Below the pieces are notes generated by a model. It had not been told where the DNA came from. It did no database searches and worked only from the letters and a program-made list of their open reading frames with translations. From CAVHXA01 sp963639765 (GTDB lineage: Bacteria; Bacillota; Clostridia; Oscillospirales; Oscillospiraceae), in contig CAVHXA010000014.1 in NCBI GenBank assembly GCA_963639765.1, forward strand, positions 1 through 56,426: a stretch of 56,426 nt of DNA. The letters are read 5' to 3'. The position numbers and the translations under genes were made by a program. Positions 48,575-56,426 of the stretch are shown piece after piece; position 1 is the stretch's first letter; each line of letters starts with the position of its first letter.

Positions 48575-51500
48575 ATGGAGCTTTTATACCAAGCACTTGC
48601 CGATATCCCGGAATACAGAACCCTGCTGGACTGTGCAAAGCAGGGAAATTCCGTATGCCTGTCCGGCCTTGGCAGCCCGAACAGGGCTCTTGTAATTGCC
48701 GCCCTCCGGCGTACGCTCTGCCGTCCGGTGTGTGTGGTCTGCGCAGACGATGCCGCCGCGGCGCGCATGGCCGATGATCTTGCATGCTTTCTGGACTCTC
48801 GCCCTCCCGTGCTTCCGTCGAGGGAGCTGTCTCTGGCAGAAGCCTCCGGTGTTTCCCGCGAGTGGGAGCAAAAGCGGCTGGCTCTTCTGTGGAACATTTC
48901 GCAGGGCCGGACGCCTGTTTTTGTATCCGGCGCCGAGGCGCTTGCTCTGCACACCATGCCGAAGCAGATTTTGCGGCAGGCAGGCTTTCTGCTGCGTATG
49001 GGCGGAGCCTACGAACGCGATGCTCTGCTGGCCCGGCTGGAAGCAGCCGGCTATACGCGCTGCGATCTGGTAGAGGGGCCGGGGCAATACGCGCTGCGCG
49101 GCGGAATTCTGGACCTGTATTCCCCTGCGGAAAGTGCGCCGGTACGGGCGGAATTCTTTGGCGACGAGGTTGATGCGCTGGGCTGGTTCGACATACAGAC
49201 CCAGCGCCGCACCGAAAACACAGCCGAGGCGTTGATTCTTCCCGTGGCGGAAACGCAGGTTCAGCTGCATCCGCAGGGCCGCGCCGGGCTGATCCGGGAC
49301 CTTGAAAAGCTCCTTGCACGCCTGAAACGGCGCAAAGTCCCCTATCAGCCTCTGCTGGACACCCTCTGCGAGGATATCGATCTTCTGCGCGGCGAGGCCC
49401 GCTTTCTGGCTGCGGATCGCTATATGAGCCTGATTTATCCGCAGGAAGAGACAGCCGCCGACTACCTTACGGAAAAGACCATCGTTGTTTATTGTGAGCA
49501 CGGTGCAGCCGAGCGGCAGCTGAAGATCCGTCAGGATACGCTCGGACTCGAGCTTGACAGCGCCGCGCAGGCCGGTCGGGTAGCCGGCGAGCTTTGTGCG
49601 TTTCTTGCCCCCTGGCAGGAGCTGACCGAAAAGCTTGCAGGCAGGCTGACAATCTATCTGCCGACATTTCTGTCTGCGGCCTTTCCGCAGCCGCAGCCGC
49701 AGCGCCTTCTGACAATCACAGCCAAGAGCCTCCCGTCCTATGGCGGAAGTCTGGATGCGGCCGTGCAGGATCTGCGGCACTACTCCTCTCTCGGCTATCG
49801 CTGTGTGGTCTGCTGTGCCAGCGAGCACAGGGCCACGGTTCTGCACGAATCCCTCGCGCAGCGCGGACTTCCGTCGCTGCTTGATCTCTCGCCCTCCGAG
49901 CTTCCGCAGCCGGGAAGCATTCTGGTATGCCGCATGGCCCTGACCGGCGGCACGGAATTTCCAGAAGTCGGTCTGGCCGTTCTGAGCGACGGGCAGCTGC
50001 AGGCGGGAAGAAAAAAACAGCCACGGCGAAAAACCGCAGCCGCCAAAGACCGGCTGAGTGCCTTTACGGACCTGTCTCCGGGAGATCTGGTTGTGCACGT
50101 GACCTATGGCATCGGCCGGTATGTGGGTATGGAGCAGCTGAAGCTGGACGGTGTGATCAAGGACTATGTGCGCATTGCCTATGCCGGCAGCGATACGCTG
50201 TTTTTGCCGGCAACCAGTCTGGATCAGGTATCCAAATATATCGGCGGAGGCGAGGGAACCACTCCGCTGAACAGGCTCGGCGGCAGTGCCTGGGCCAGAA
50301 CCAAGGCAAAAACCCGTGCGGCCGTGAAGGAGCTTGCCATCGACCTTGTGCAGCTGTATGCGCAGCGGGCCAGACTGCCGGGCTATGCCTTTGCTCCCGA
50401 CACTCCCTGGCAGCGGGAGTTTGAAGACAGCTTCGCATACCAGGAAACGGACGATCAGCTGCGCTGCACACAGGAAATCAAAAACGACATGGAAAAGCCG
50501 GTCCCAATGGATCGTCTGCTTTGCGGAGACGTAGGCTATGGCAAAACAGAGGTTGCGCTGCGCGCGGCCATGAAAGCCATGCTCGACAGCAAGCAGGTCG
50601 CAATCCTTGTGCCGACCACGGTGCTTGCGCAGCAGCACTATGCCACGGCGATGAGCCGCTTCCGTGACTTTCCCGTCTCAATCGATGTGCTCAGCCGGTT
50701 TCGGTCGGCAGCGCAGCAGAAAAAAACGCTCCACGCCATCGAGACCGGCACCGTAGACCTCGTGATCGGTACGCACAAGCTGCTGCAGAAATCCGTTCGG
50801 TTCAAAAACCTCGGTCTTCTGATCGTAGACGAGGAGCAGCGCTTTGGTGTGGCCGACAAGGAAAAGCTGAAGGCGATGAGCCGCGGCGTGGATGTGCTCA
50901 CGCTCTCGGCCACACCCATCCCGCGAACCCTGAACATGGCACTTTCCGGAATCCGGGACATGTCCACGCTCGACGAGCCGCCGCAGGACCGATATCCCGT
51001 GCAGACCTATGTACTGGAATATGCAGCCGATGTGATAGACGACGCCATCCTGCGCGAGCTGAACCGGGGCGGGCAGGTATATTATCTGCACAACCGCATA
51101 GACAGCATTGAGTCTGCGGCCTATAAGCTGCGTCAACGGCTGGGAGACCAGGTATCCATCGGCATTGCGCACGGACAGATGGACGAAAATACGCTGTCCG
51201 ATGTGATGCAGCAGATGACCGACGGTGAGCTTCAGGTGCTGGTATGCACCACCATCATCGAAGCCGGCGTGGATATTCCCAACGTAAACACCCTGATTGT
51301 CGAAGATGCCGACCGTCTCGGCCTGGCCCAGCTTCACCAGCTTCGCGGACGGGTCGGCCGTTCCGGCCGCCATGCCTTTGCCTATCTGACCTATCGCAAG
51401 GGCCGTGTCCTGAACGAAGACGCGGAAAAGCGGCTTCTGGCAATCAGCCAGTTTGCAGAGTTCGGCTCCGGCATCAAAATCGCCATGCGAGACCTGGAAA

Positions 51501-52087
51501 TCCGCGGCGCAGGAAGTCTTCTGGGCGCAGAGCAGTCCGGCCATATGATGAGTGTGGGCTACGACCTCTACCTCAAGCTGCTGCAGGAGGCGGTTCTGGA
51601 GGCCCAGGGGCAGACGCCGCAGCCCGAAATTGCATGCACCGTGGATCTGACGGTTGCAGCCAACATTCCAAAAGACTATGTCAGCTCGGGAGAACAGCGC
51701 ATGGATCTCTACCGGCGCATGGCGGCAATCCGGACCGAGGCGCAGGCAGACGATCTCTGCGATGAGCTGGAAGACCGCTTCGGTACCCTGCCCGACTCCG
51801 TGATGAATCTGATTTCGGTTGCGCTGCTGCAGGGTCGGGCCTCTGCCTGCGGCATCGGCGAGATCAGTCAGACCGAAAACAAACTGCGCTTTTCTCTTGC
51901 GCAGGTAAATCTGGCCGCAGCCTCGGGCGTCTGCTCCGAGCCGGGCTATAAAGGGCGGCTCGTGCTTGAGATGGGAGAAAAGCCAGCCCTGGTTCTCAGA
52001 CTTCGGTCCGGAGAAAAGCCGCTGCGTCAGGCAAATCTGCTTGTAGAAGGCTATGCCCGGTTTGCAGCGGAAAATGTCGAAATGTAA
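48575..52087 (+). CDS. mfd: Transcription-repair coupling factor Mfd
   Basis: DNA translocase that removes RNA polymerase stalled at lesions and recruits UvrA. The 1170-aa product has the UvrB-homology region (GGAYERDALLARLEAAGYTRCDLVEGPGQYALRGGILDLY), the RNA-polymerase-interacting Tudor-like domain (LSPGDLVVHVTYGIGRYVGMEQL), and the RecG-like helicase with MDRLLCGDVGYGKTEVALRAA (Walker A), LIVDEEQRFGV (DEEQ), TLSATPIPRTLNMALSGIRD, and VNTLIVEDADRLGLAQLHQLRGRVGRSGR, then a C-terminal TRCF domain. ATG at 48575 follows AGGAGC; the in-frame ATG 16 codons upstream has no ribosome site. It follows pth by 180 nt. Confidence 0.98.
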   Translation: MELLYQALADIPEYRTLLDCAKQGNSVCLSGLGSPNRALVIAALRRTLCRPVCVVCADDAAAARMADDLACFLDSRPPVLPSRELSLAEASGVSREWEQKRLALLWNISQGRTPVFVSGAEALALHTMPKQILRQAGFLLRMGGAYERDALLARLEAAGYTRCDLVEGPGQYALRGGILDLYSPAESAPVRAEFFGDEVDALGWFDIQTQRRTENTAEALILPVAETQVQLHPQGRAGLIRDLEKLLARLKRRKVPYQPLLDTLCEDIDLLRGEARFLAADRYMSLIYPQEETAADYLTEKTIVVYCEHGAAERQLKIRQDTLGLELDSAAQAGRVAGELCAFLAPWQELTEKLAGRLTIYLPTFLSAAFPQPQPQRLLTITAKSLPSYGGSLDAAVQDLRHYSSLGYRCVVCCASEHRATVLHESLAQRGLPSLLDLSPSELPQPGSILVCRMALTGGTEFPEVGLAVLSDGQLQAGRKKQPRRKTAAAKDRLSAFTDLSPGDLVVHVTYGIGRYVGMEQLKLDGVIKDYVRIAYAGSDTLFLPATSLDQVSKYIGGGEGTTPLNRLGGSAWARTKAKTRAAVKELAIDLVQLYAQRARLPGYAFAPDTPWQREFEDSFAYQETDDQLRCTQEIKNDMEKPVPMDRLLCGDVGYGKTEVALRAAMKAMLDSKQVAILVPTTVLAQQHYATAMSRFRDFPVSIDVLSRFRSAAQQKKTLHAIETGTVDLVIGTHKLLQKSVRFKNLGLLIVDEEQRFGVADKEKLKAMSRGVDVLTLSATPIPRTLNMALSGIRDMSTLDEPPQDRYPVQTYVLEYAADVIDDAILRELNRGGQVYYLHNRIDSIESAAYKLRQRLGDQVSIGIAHGQMDENTLSDVMQQMTDGELQVLVCTTIIEAGVDIPNVNTLIVEDADRLGLAQLHQLRGRVGRSGRHAFAYLTYRKGRVLNEDAEKRLLAISQFAEFGSGIKIAMRDLEIRGAGSLLGAEQSGHMMSVGYDLYLKLLQEAVLEAQGQTPQPEIACTVDLTVAANIPKDYVSSGEQRMDLYRRMAAIRTEAQADDLCDELEDRFGTLPDSVMNLISVALLQGRASACGIGEISQTENKLRFSLAQVNLAAASGVCSEPGYKGRLVLEMGEKPALVLRLRSGEKPLRQANLLVEGYARFAAENVEM

Positions 52088-52116
52088 TTGCTTTTCCCCC
52101 GACAGACCGATATAAT
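52088..52116 (+). promoter_or_regulatory. sigma-A promoter for the VanW-family gene
   Basis: TTGCTT (52088-52093), 17-bp spacer, perfect TATAAT (52111-52116); it begins right at the mfd stop codon. Confidence 0.8.
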
Positions 52117-52199
52117 TTCCCATAGCGGTGCCGTTTCCGGCTGCAGCAGCTCCTACGGCACGGCAATTCCGCCGACACAGGCAGAAAGCAGGTGAAGCC

Positions 52200-54086
52200 A
52201 TGGTCGAAACCCGGCAGCAGGCACAATCCTCTGCGCGCTCCGGCTCCGCAAGGCAGGCCAAATCGTCTGCCGGCAGACGGCAGGCACCGAGCAGGGCTTC
52301 TGCCGCAAAAAGATCTGCCGTGTCCGAAAAGGCAGCCGGCGCTGCCGCAAGGCCGACCGCAGCGCGAAGCTCTTTGTCCGGGCGGACCGCAGGCCGCACG
52401 TCGGCAGGTGCTTCCGGCGGACGCAGACTCTCAAAAAAAGCCCGGGCCCGCCGCACCCTTACCCGGCTTTGTCTTGCAATGTTCCTGCTGACGGTGCTCA
52501 TGTGCATCCTTATCGCTGTGCTCCGCGACCCGGCCGATCAGGGCAGCACGCCGATAACAGAGCTGGACCCGACCCTGACCTCCGGTGAGGTAACAAACGA
52601 CCGTCTTCGGGAAAACCTGATTATCGCGGGCGTGGACGTTGGCGGAAAACGGGGCAGCGATGCGGCGGCACTGATCGAAGCCACGGCAGCAGAAGCTTTT
52701 CAGCAGGACCTGACCGTCACACTGCCGGACCGGACGCTTGTGCTGCAGGCTGCCGAGCTGCAGGCCTCAATCGACGCAACGGCGGCCGTGGTTCAGGCCC
52801 AGGCCTGGGAGGGCGACGAATCCCAGACACTGATTCTGCCCGGCAGCGTAAGCGTAAACGAAGAATATCTTCTGGAGCAGCTTCAGGCTGTTGCCGACGA
52901 TGTCTATGCTCCGGCCGCTGCTCCGGACGTGGTTTTTTCCGACAACTGGCTGTTCATCACCGTAGGGCAGGACGGAATCAAGCTGGACACGGATGCTGCC
53001 CGACAGGCAATCATGCAGGCGCTTGCCGTGTGTGACCTGTCCGGAGTCACTCTCACATATTCCACGGTCCATGCCGGGAGCGTGGACATGCAGGCTCTGC
53101 ACGACCAGTACTGCACCACGCCCGTAAACGCCTTTTATGACGAAACCACCGGCGAAATAGTCCGCGGACAGGTAGGCTATCAGTTCGATGTGGAAACTGC
53201 GCAGGCTCAGGTGGATGCAACCCCGGCCGGACAGACCTGCACCATTCAGCTCGTGGAGACCAACCCGCCGATTACCTATTCTTTTCTTGCCAGCCTCGGC
53301 AGCATGTCGGAGCTTGCCTCCTATTCCCGCGAGGCCATGGGCCAGTCGGCGCCGGAGCCCGCCACCTACGAAGACTATCCAGATGAGCTGGGCAAATTCT
53401 CTACCGAATATTCCAACAACCCCAACCGCACAAACAACCTCATCCGCGCCTGCGAGATCGTCAACGGCACCATACTGCAGCCCGGCGAGCAGTTTTCGTT
53501 CAACGGCGTAGTCGGAGAGCGCACGGCGGAAAAGGGCTTCAAAGAAGCCGTGGCCTATGTGGGCGGCGAAAATGTCGACGAGCTGGGCGGCGGTGTCTGC
53601 CAGGTTTCCACCACCATCTACAATGCGGCCCTGCTGGCGAATCTGCAGATCGACGAACGCTATGCCCACATCTATGAATCGCACTACGTCGAGGCCGGAC
53701 TCGACGCCACCGTAAGCTGGCCCAACCCCGACTTCAAGTTTACAAACTCCCTCTCCAATCCGATCTATATCGAGGCGTCCGTTTCCGGCGGCTACGTAAA
53801 CGTGCGGATCATGGGAACAAGCGAAACCGACAACTATGTAGTAATGACCACCGAAATCATCAGTGCCATCGACTACTACCAGACCGTTTACCGGGCCGAC
53901 AGCTCCCTTTCTCTGAACGAAGCCGCGGTGTACCAGGGCGGCAGCAACGGCTACACGGCCCGATCCTATCGCAGCATCTACAACAAAAACGGCAGTCTGA
54001 TCTCTACAACTCCGGAATCCTACAGCAACTACACCCGGCGCGACCGCATCGTTCTGGTCAGCACCGACTCGCCGTATCTGGATTAA
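52200..54086 (+). CDS. VanW family protein, membrane-anchored
   Basis: A 628-aa protein with a cytoplasmic N-terminus of about 85 residues rich in Ala, Ser, Arg and Gln, one transmembrane helix (about residues 88-110, CLAMFLLTVLMCILIAVL), a peptidoglycan-binding-like YoaR domain (about 140-390) and a VanW domain (about 395-540) with NPNRTNNLIRACEIVNGTIL, PGEQFSFNGVVGERTAEKGF and GGGVCQVSTTIYNAALLANL. VanW is named from vancomycin-resistance clusters but its role is unproven; most genomic copies, like this one, are not linked to resistance genes. ATG at 52200 follows AGGTGA. It has its own promoter and terminator. Confidence 0.9.
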   Translation: MVETRQQAQSSARSGSARQAKSSAGRRQAPSRASAAKRSAVSEKAAGAAARPTAARSSLSGRTAGRTSAGASGGRRLSKKARARRTLTRLCLAMFLLTVLMCILIAVLRDPADQGSTPITELDPTLTSGEVTNDRLRENLIIAGVDVGGKRGSDAAALIEATAAEAFQQDLTVTLPDRTLVLQAAELQASIDATAAVVQAQAWEGDESQTLILPGSVSVNEEYLLEQLQAVADDVYAPAAAPDVVFSDNWLFITVGQDGIKLDTDAARQAIMQALAVCDLSGVTLTYSTVHAGSVDMQALHDQYCTTPVNAFYDETTGEIVRGQVGYQFDVETAQAQVDATPAGQTCTIQLVETNPPITYSFLASLGSMSELASYSREAMGQSAPEPATYEDYPDELGKFSTEYSNNPNRTNNLIRACEIVNGTILQPGEQFSFNGVVGERTAEKGFKEAVAYVGGENVDELGGGVCQVSTTIYNAALLANLQIDERYAHIYESHYVEAGLDATVSWPNPDFKFTNSLSNPIYIEASVSGGYVNVRIMGTSETDNYVVMTTEIISAIDYYQTVYRADSSLSLNEAAVYQGGSNGYTARSYRSIYNKNGSLISTTPESYSNYTRRDRIVLVSTDSPYLD

Positions 54087-54098
54087 ATATGCCGGATC

Positions 54099-54126
54099 AA
54101 GCCCGAAGCATTCTTCGGGCTTTTTT
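54099..54126 (+). terminator. Rho-independent terminator after the VanW gene
   Basis: AAGCCCGAAG/CTTCGGGCTT with CATT loop, then TTTTTT. Confidence 0.92.
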
Positions 54127-54179
54127 CTGTCTGTCCGGCGGATTTTGTACGAAAAGCCGTGCTCCCGGCTAATTTTCCT

Positions 54180-54208
54180 TTGCTTTTTTTCGTATCCTGT
54201 GGTATCAC
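54180..54208 (+). promoter_or_regulatory. Probable promoter for the beta-helix surface protein
   Basis: TTGCTT (54180-54185), 17-bp spacer, TATCAC (54203-54208), about 80 bp before the ATG. The -10 box is weak. Confidence 0.45.
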
Positions 54209-54287
54209 ATTCTCCGTAGGGTTCTGCTCCGAAACGAGCGGTATCCCATTCCCTTCAAAAATCCATGCCGAAAAGAGATGTTTTCGT

Positions 54288-56426
54288 ATGAAAAACAAGC
54301 ATTCGGATCTGCGCGGCTTTCTGCCGCGTTTTTCCGCGTTTCTTGCACTGTGTGCGGTTCTTGTCCTTGTCGGAATATCCCTTCCGACCGAGGCGCGGGC
54401 TGCTACGCTATATGCAACCGACACGGAAGGACAGGAGTACACCGACATCGATGATGCCTGGGAGGCGGCCTCTGAAATGGGCAGGACCGTCATCATGCAG
54501 CGCGACTGGGAATGCTCGAGCCGGCTGGTTCTGGACGATGGCCAGACGGCCACCATTTACATGAACGGGCACAAGATCTGGCGCGATCAGGAAAGCTTCT
54601 TGAGCGTCTATGGCAACGGCGAGGTTTTCTGCCTCGAAGACGGCTCGACGCTGAACCTTTTCGGCTGGTCTGCAAAGGATACCGAAATCACCAAAACGAT
54701 TTCATACCGTCCCTTCGACGCGGACGGTGACCGTTATGACGGCGTCATCACGACCGGCGGTCTTATTACCGGCGGCTACAGCGACAACGGCGCCGGCGGT
54801 ATCCACATGAAGGAGGGCTCCGCGCTGGTGACCCGGAACGTGGCCATCGCGGGCAATGCGTCCACCGAATGCGGCGGCGGCATCTATGGCGATACCCATG
54901 TTTATATCCAGCTGCTCGACAATTCCTGGGTTACGCACAACTATGCGGACGAGGACGGCGGCGGCATCTATATCGAAAAGGAAGCACTGTTTTTCTATCT
55001 GTATTCCGATGACCACACCACAATCCAGCTGGATTCAAGCCACATCGAATACAACTATGCAGACGAGGACGGCGGCGGCATCTATTCCAACCGCCCGAAC
55101 ACCCACATCGAGCTTTGGAGCAAATTCGGCAGCGACGAATCCGACAAATCCAGCATCAGCCATAACCGGGCCGGCGAAAGCGGCGGCGGCGTCTATTTCA
55201 ACTATGCCGAGTCCAATATCAGCGGCGATATCGATATTGGTTACGGCAGAAGCATCTTTCGCCACGGCGACGGCCTGATGGTGGATAACCACGCCGGTGA
55301 TAACGGCGGCGGCATCTATCTGAACAGCGAGTTCGAAGCGTATTCGGATTCGGTCTTCGGCATGGTGATCAAAGACAACACAGCCGGCGATGACGGCGGC
55401 GGCGTGTATGTCAATCAGTTCCAGAGCCAGATTTCGGATTGTCAGATCATCGACAACCATGCCACGACCGGCAACGGCGGCGGCGTGTATGTCAACGCCC
55501 GCAGTGTCTCCATCCGCGACTGCACAATCCGGGAAAACTCAGTTGCGAAGTCGGGCGGCGGCGTGTATATCAATTACGACCACGCGAATTTCTTCAGCGA
55601 CCGCGAAGCTGGGACAACGATCACGGATAACTATGCCGCACAATCGGGCGGCGGCGTGTTCGTCTCGTCCATGGATGACCTTACGTTCTACACCGGCAAG
55701 ATCACCATCAAGGGCAATACCCGATACGGCGGAGAGGCGGACGATCTCTTTCTGAGCGACGGCATCGGGACGACGGCCTATATCGACTCCTCCCCGTCCG
55801 ACGGCTCCGAGATCGGCATCCGGACGGATGTTTCGGGCCAAGAGACGCGTCAGATCGGTACGGATGACATATTTAACGAGCTTTCCTTCTTCTCCGATGA
55901 CCCCAACTACCACATTGAGGTGGATGCGGAGAATAAGGAGATGTACCTGAAGCCCGGTGCGCGGTACTATGTGTCCGTGAACGGCCAGAAGGTCGGCGTC
56001 TACAAGGAGAGCGATACGGTCACGCTGAACGGTACGCCCGCAGACAGTGATAAGGCCTTCAAGGCCTGGGACGGCGTTCTCTCCGCCGACGAAAAGCTCA
56101 TCACCGATCGCTATGCGTCCGTGCTGACTTTTACCATGCCCGCCCACGATGTCAGCTTTACATCAAGCGAGCTGACCCGCGTGAAGGAGGTAACGCTTAC
56201 GGTCGCGGCTCCCGAGGCGGGAAAGCCCTTTGCGGAATGGGGAAAGCTCTCCTGGAAAACGCCCGAGGGTTACAAGGCCACAAGGAATGTTTACGTATAC
56301 TGGCTGGAGCAGATTGGCGACAAGACGCAGACCGTCTCCGGCACGGCGGACTACGGCGCAAAATACTCCGTCGCCGCGAGAGTGGAGCCGACCGCCGCAG
56401 GATCGCTCGCCTTTGCCTCGAGCGTC
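54288..56426 (+). CDS. Large secreted beta-helix surface protein (partial, runs off the window)
   Basis: Open from the ATG at 54288 to the window end: 713 codons without a stop, so the C-terminus is missing. A signal peptide (basic MKNKHSDLRGFLPRF, hydrophobic core, cleavage near ARAATL) starts the protein. Residues about 180-470 contain nine copies of a motif N-x-A-x(3-4)-GGG-[IV]-Y/F (for example NYADEDGGGIY, NHAGDNGGGIY, NSVAKSGGGVY), the rung pattern of a right-handed parallel beta-helix as in polymorphic surface proteins and adhesins. After it comes a segment with YYVSVNGQKVGVYKESDTVTL...FKAWDG and LTFTMPAHDVSFT, like the InlB-type B-repeat surface modules. The ribosome site (AAAAGAG) is weak. 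Anchoring cannot be judged without the C-terminus. Confidence 0.8.
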   Translation, partial: MKNKHSDLRGFLPRFSAFLALCAVLVLVGISLPTEARAATLYATDTEGQEYTDIDDAWEAASEMGRTVIMQRDWECSSRLVLDDGQTATIYMNGHKIWRDQESFLSVYGNGEVFCLEDGSTLNLFGWSAKDTEITKTISYRPFDADGDRYDGVITTGGLITGGYSDNGAGGIHMKEGSALVTRNVAIAGNASTECGGGIYGDTHVYIQLLDNSWVTHNYADEDGGGIYIEKEALFFYLYSDDHTTIQLDSSHIEYNYADEDGGGIYSNRPNTHIELWSKFGSDESDKSSISHNRAGESGGGVYFNYAESNISGDIDIGYGRSIFRHGDGLMVDNHAGDNGGGIYLNSEFEAYSDSVFGMVIKDNTAGDDGGGVYVNQFQSQISDCQIIDNHATTGNGGGVYVNARSVSIRDCTIRENSVAKSGGGVYINYDHANFFSDREAGTTITDNYAAQSGGGVFVSSMDDLTFYTGKITIKGNTRYGGEADDLFLSDGIGTTAYIDSSPSDGSEIGIRTDVSGQETRQIGTDDIFNELSFFSDDPNYHIEVDAENKEMYLKPGARYYVSVNGQKVGVYKESDTVTLNGTPADSDKAFKAWDGVLSADEKLITDRYASVLTFTMPAHDVSFTSSELTRVKEVTLTVAAPEAGKPFAEWGKLSWKTPEGYKATRNVYVYWLEQIGDKTQTVSGTADYGAKYSVAARVEPTAAGSLAFASSV

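Noticed and set aside
48584..50638. A 684-codon frame on the minus strand within mfd
   Set aside because: Antisense to a highly conserved mfd sequence; stop-free because of GC-rich codon use.
50678..52507. A 609-codon frame on the minus strand at the 3' part of mfd and the start of the VanW gene
   Set aside because: It spans two well-supported plus-strand genes and their promoter; no homology by eye.
52200..54086. VanW as evidence for vancomycin resistance
   Set aside because: No vanHAX, vanS/R or other resistance genes are present; VanW domains are common in resistant and sensitive Firmicutes alike.

Overview
The window reads as a chromosomal segment of a moderately GC-rich, Gram-positive (monoderm) anaerobe of the Clostridia, most likely an Oscillospiraceae/Ruminococcaceae-type gut bacterium. 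The evidence is a sortase B, lipoproteins with lipoboxes, S-layer-homology (SLH) proteins, an hrcA-grpE-dnaK-dnaJ operon with a CIRCE operator, rubrerythrin, a Rex redox repressor, a family I CoA-transferase and a 2-hydroxyacyl-CoA dehydratase activase, together with AGGAGG-type ribosome binding sites, occasional TTG/GTG starts and sigma-A promoters with 17-bp spacers. No integrase, transposase, CRISPR array or phage module is visible. The taxonomic placement is an inference from gene content.

Layout. 1-5.3 kb: a tRNA-Leu divergent from rny (RNase Y), then rex, an SLH lipoprotein-like protein and an S41-like protein that lacks the nucleophilic serine. 5.4-6.5 kb: queT with a long structured leader and, divergent from it, a promoter-hairpin-terminator unit that looks like a free-standing small RNA. 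6.5-10.9 kb: a solute-binding lipoprotein with a Gly/Pro-rich tail, divergent from a cell-wall protein (sorting motif GPATG) and its apparent sortase B. 10.9-17.1 kb (minus strand): rsmE, a membrane protein, a short form of the two-headed dehydratase activase, and gltS. 17.1-18.9 kb: the UPF0210/UPF0237 (PFL-ACT) pair. 19-23.8 kb: MATE exporter, Sfp-type phosphopantetheinyl transferase, and a large SLH protein with PepSY/YcdB-like repeats. 23.9-28.1 kb (minus): CoA-transferase, rubrerythrin, Hsp20 under a CIRCE, a small unknown protein, and a stand-alone adk. 28.4-30.1 kb: a beta-helix protein with a long Gly-Gly-Pro tract and no signal peptide. 30.2-35.1 kb (minus): hrcA-grpE-dnaK-dnaJ. 35.3-39 kb (minus): a MacB-like ABC/FtsX fusion with a small membrane partner. 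39.4-45.4 kb: a lipoprotein and a three-gene exopolysaccharide set (GT4, polyprenyl-phosphate sugar transferase, O-antigen-ligase-like). 45.5-52.1 kb: a glmU-prs-pth-mfd run in which GlmU has lost catalytic motifs in both domains. 52.2-56.4 kb: a VanW protein and a large beta-helix surface protein that runs off the end of the window.

How it fits together. Housekeeping blocks (RNA turnover, chaperones, PRPP synthesis, peptidyl-tRNA recycling, transcription-coupled repair) alternate with genes for the cell surface. HrcA, encoded here, can control both its own operon and the distant hsp20 through two visible CIRCE elements. The points most worth following are the putative small RNA at 6.3 kb, the GPATG/sortase B pair, the two unrelated proteins that share Gly-Gly-Pro tracts, and the catalytically degenerate GlmU and S41 homologues.
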